The notes beneath the pieces were generated by a model. That model was not told the origin of the DNA. It searched no databases and saw only the letters and a list, made by a program, of their open reading frames with translations. Made by a program: the position numbers and the translations under genes. Shown here in pieces: positions 6,412 through 6,504 of a DNA stretch of 6,504 nucleotides. Origin of the DNA: Bacteroidia bacterium. Its GTDB lineage: Bacteria > Bacteroidota > Bacteroidia > Flavobacteriales > Flavobacteriaceae. Positions within the stretch are counted from its first letter, which is position 1. Every line of letters begins with the position of its first letter. Location of the stretch: contig JAUICT010000127.1 of assembly GCA_030429325.1 (NCBI GenBank), forward strand, positions 1-6,504. Direction: 5' to 3'.

Positions 6412-6504
6412 TAACCCCAAATAGTGAAGTTTATTATAATTAGATTTTTGTTAACGCTGTAGGAAAATTGATGCTTAAATCATTTTTTCAACCGGTCTCG
6501 CCAT
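6412..6504. other. AT-rich intergenic end of window, no supported gene
   Basis: No convincing reading frame was found on either strand. All three minus-strand frames meet a stop between about 6475 and 6491, so a minus-strand gene entering from the right could finish there (for example ending ARPVEKMI, RDRLKK or GETG), but only a few codons are visible and none is recognisable. On the + strand TAGATTTT at 6441-6448 faintly resembles a -7 box for a gene beyond the right edge. Confidence 0.4.

Noticed and set aside
6372..6443. Short + strand frame of 23 codons (MLDDAYFQLHYK...)
   Set aside because: It has no leader signal, runs across the minus-strand -7 box, and is short enough to be chance in AT-rich DNA.

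Overview
The window looks like ordinary chromosomal DNA from a marine-type member of the Bacteroidota, most likely family Flavobacteriaceae. Three things point there. The lysyl-tRNA synthetase carries a C-terminal extension that I associate with Bacteroidota. The outer-membrane receptor has the carboxypeptidase-regulatory-like N-terminal domain common in this phylum. The two genes whose starts are visible lack a Shine-Dalgarno sequence and have A-rich leaders. Genus cannot be fixed from this sequence.

Layout, left to right. All three recognisable genes are on the + strand. (1) Positions 2-1570 hold lysS, cut by the left edge so that only the N-terminal few dozen residues are missing. (2) Positions 1571-1809 are intergenic, with an imperfect hairpin, a clear intrinsic terminator for lysS, and a 26-bp near-perfect palindrome 41 bp before the next start codon. 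(3) Positions 1810-4662 encode a complete TonB-dependent outer-membrane receptor of the non-SusC type. (4) Positions 4663-4770 contain a strong intrinsic terminator and a short leader. (5) Positions 4771-6201 encode a complete SLC13/DASS-family sodium-coupled anion symporter of the inner membrane. (6) Positions 6202-6504 have no convincing gene. They hold a hairpin whose T-tract lies on the minus strand, and about 170 bp further right an exact Bacteroidota -7 promoter box, also on the minus strand. Together these outline a possible minus-strand transcript of about 200 nt with no good reading frame.

How the genes may work together: lysS is a housekeeping gene separated by its own terminator. 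The receptor and the symporter are adjacent and co-oriented, so the receptor might bring a substrate or metal-carboxylate complex across the outer membrane and the symporter might take up a carboxylate across the inner membrane. A strong terminator separates them, so they are not a simple operon and this link is only inference. I see no SusD, sigma/anti-sigma pair, mobile element, CRISPR array, tRNA or rRNA. I found no clearly new multi-gene system; the least explained parts are the right-hand gap and the palindrome before the receptor gene.
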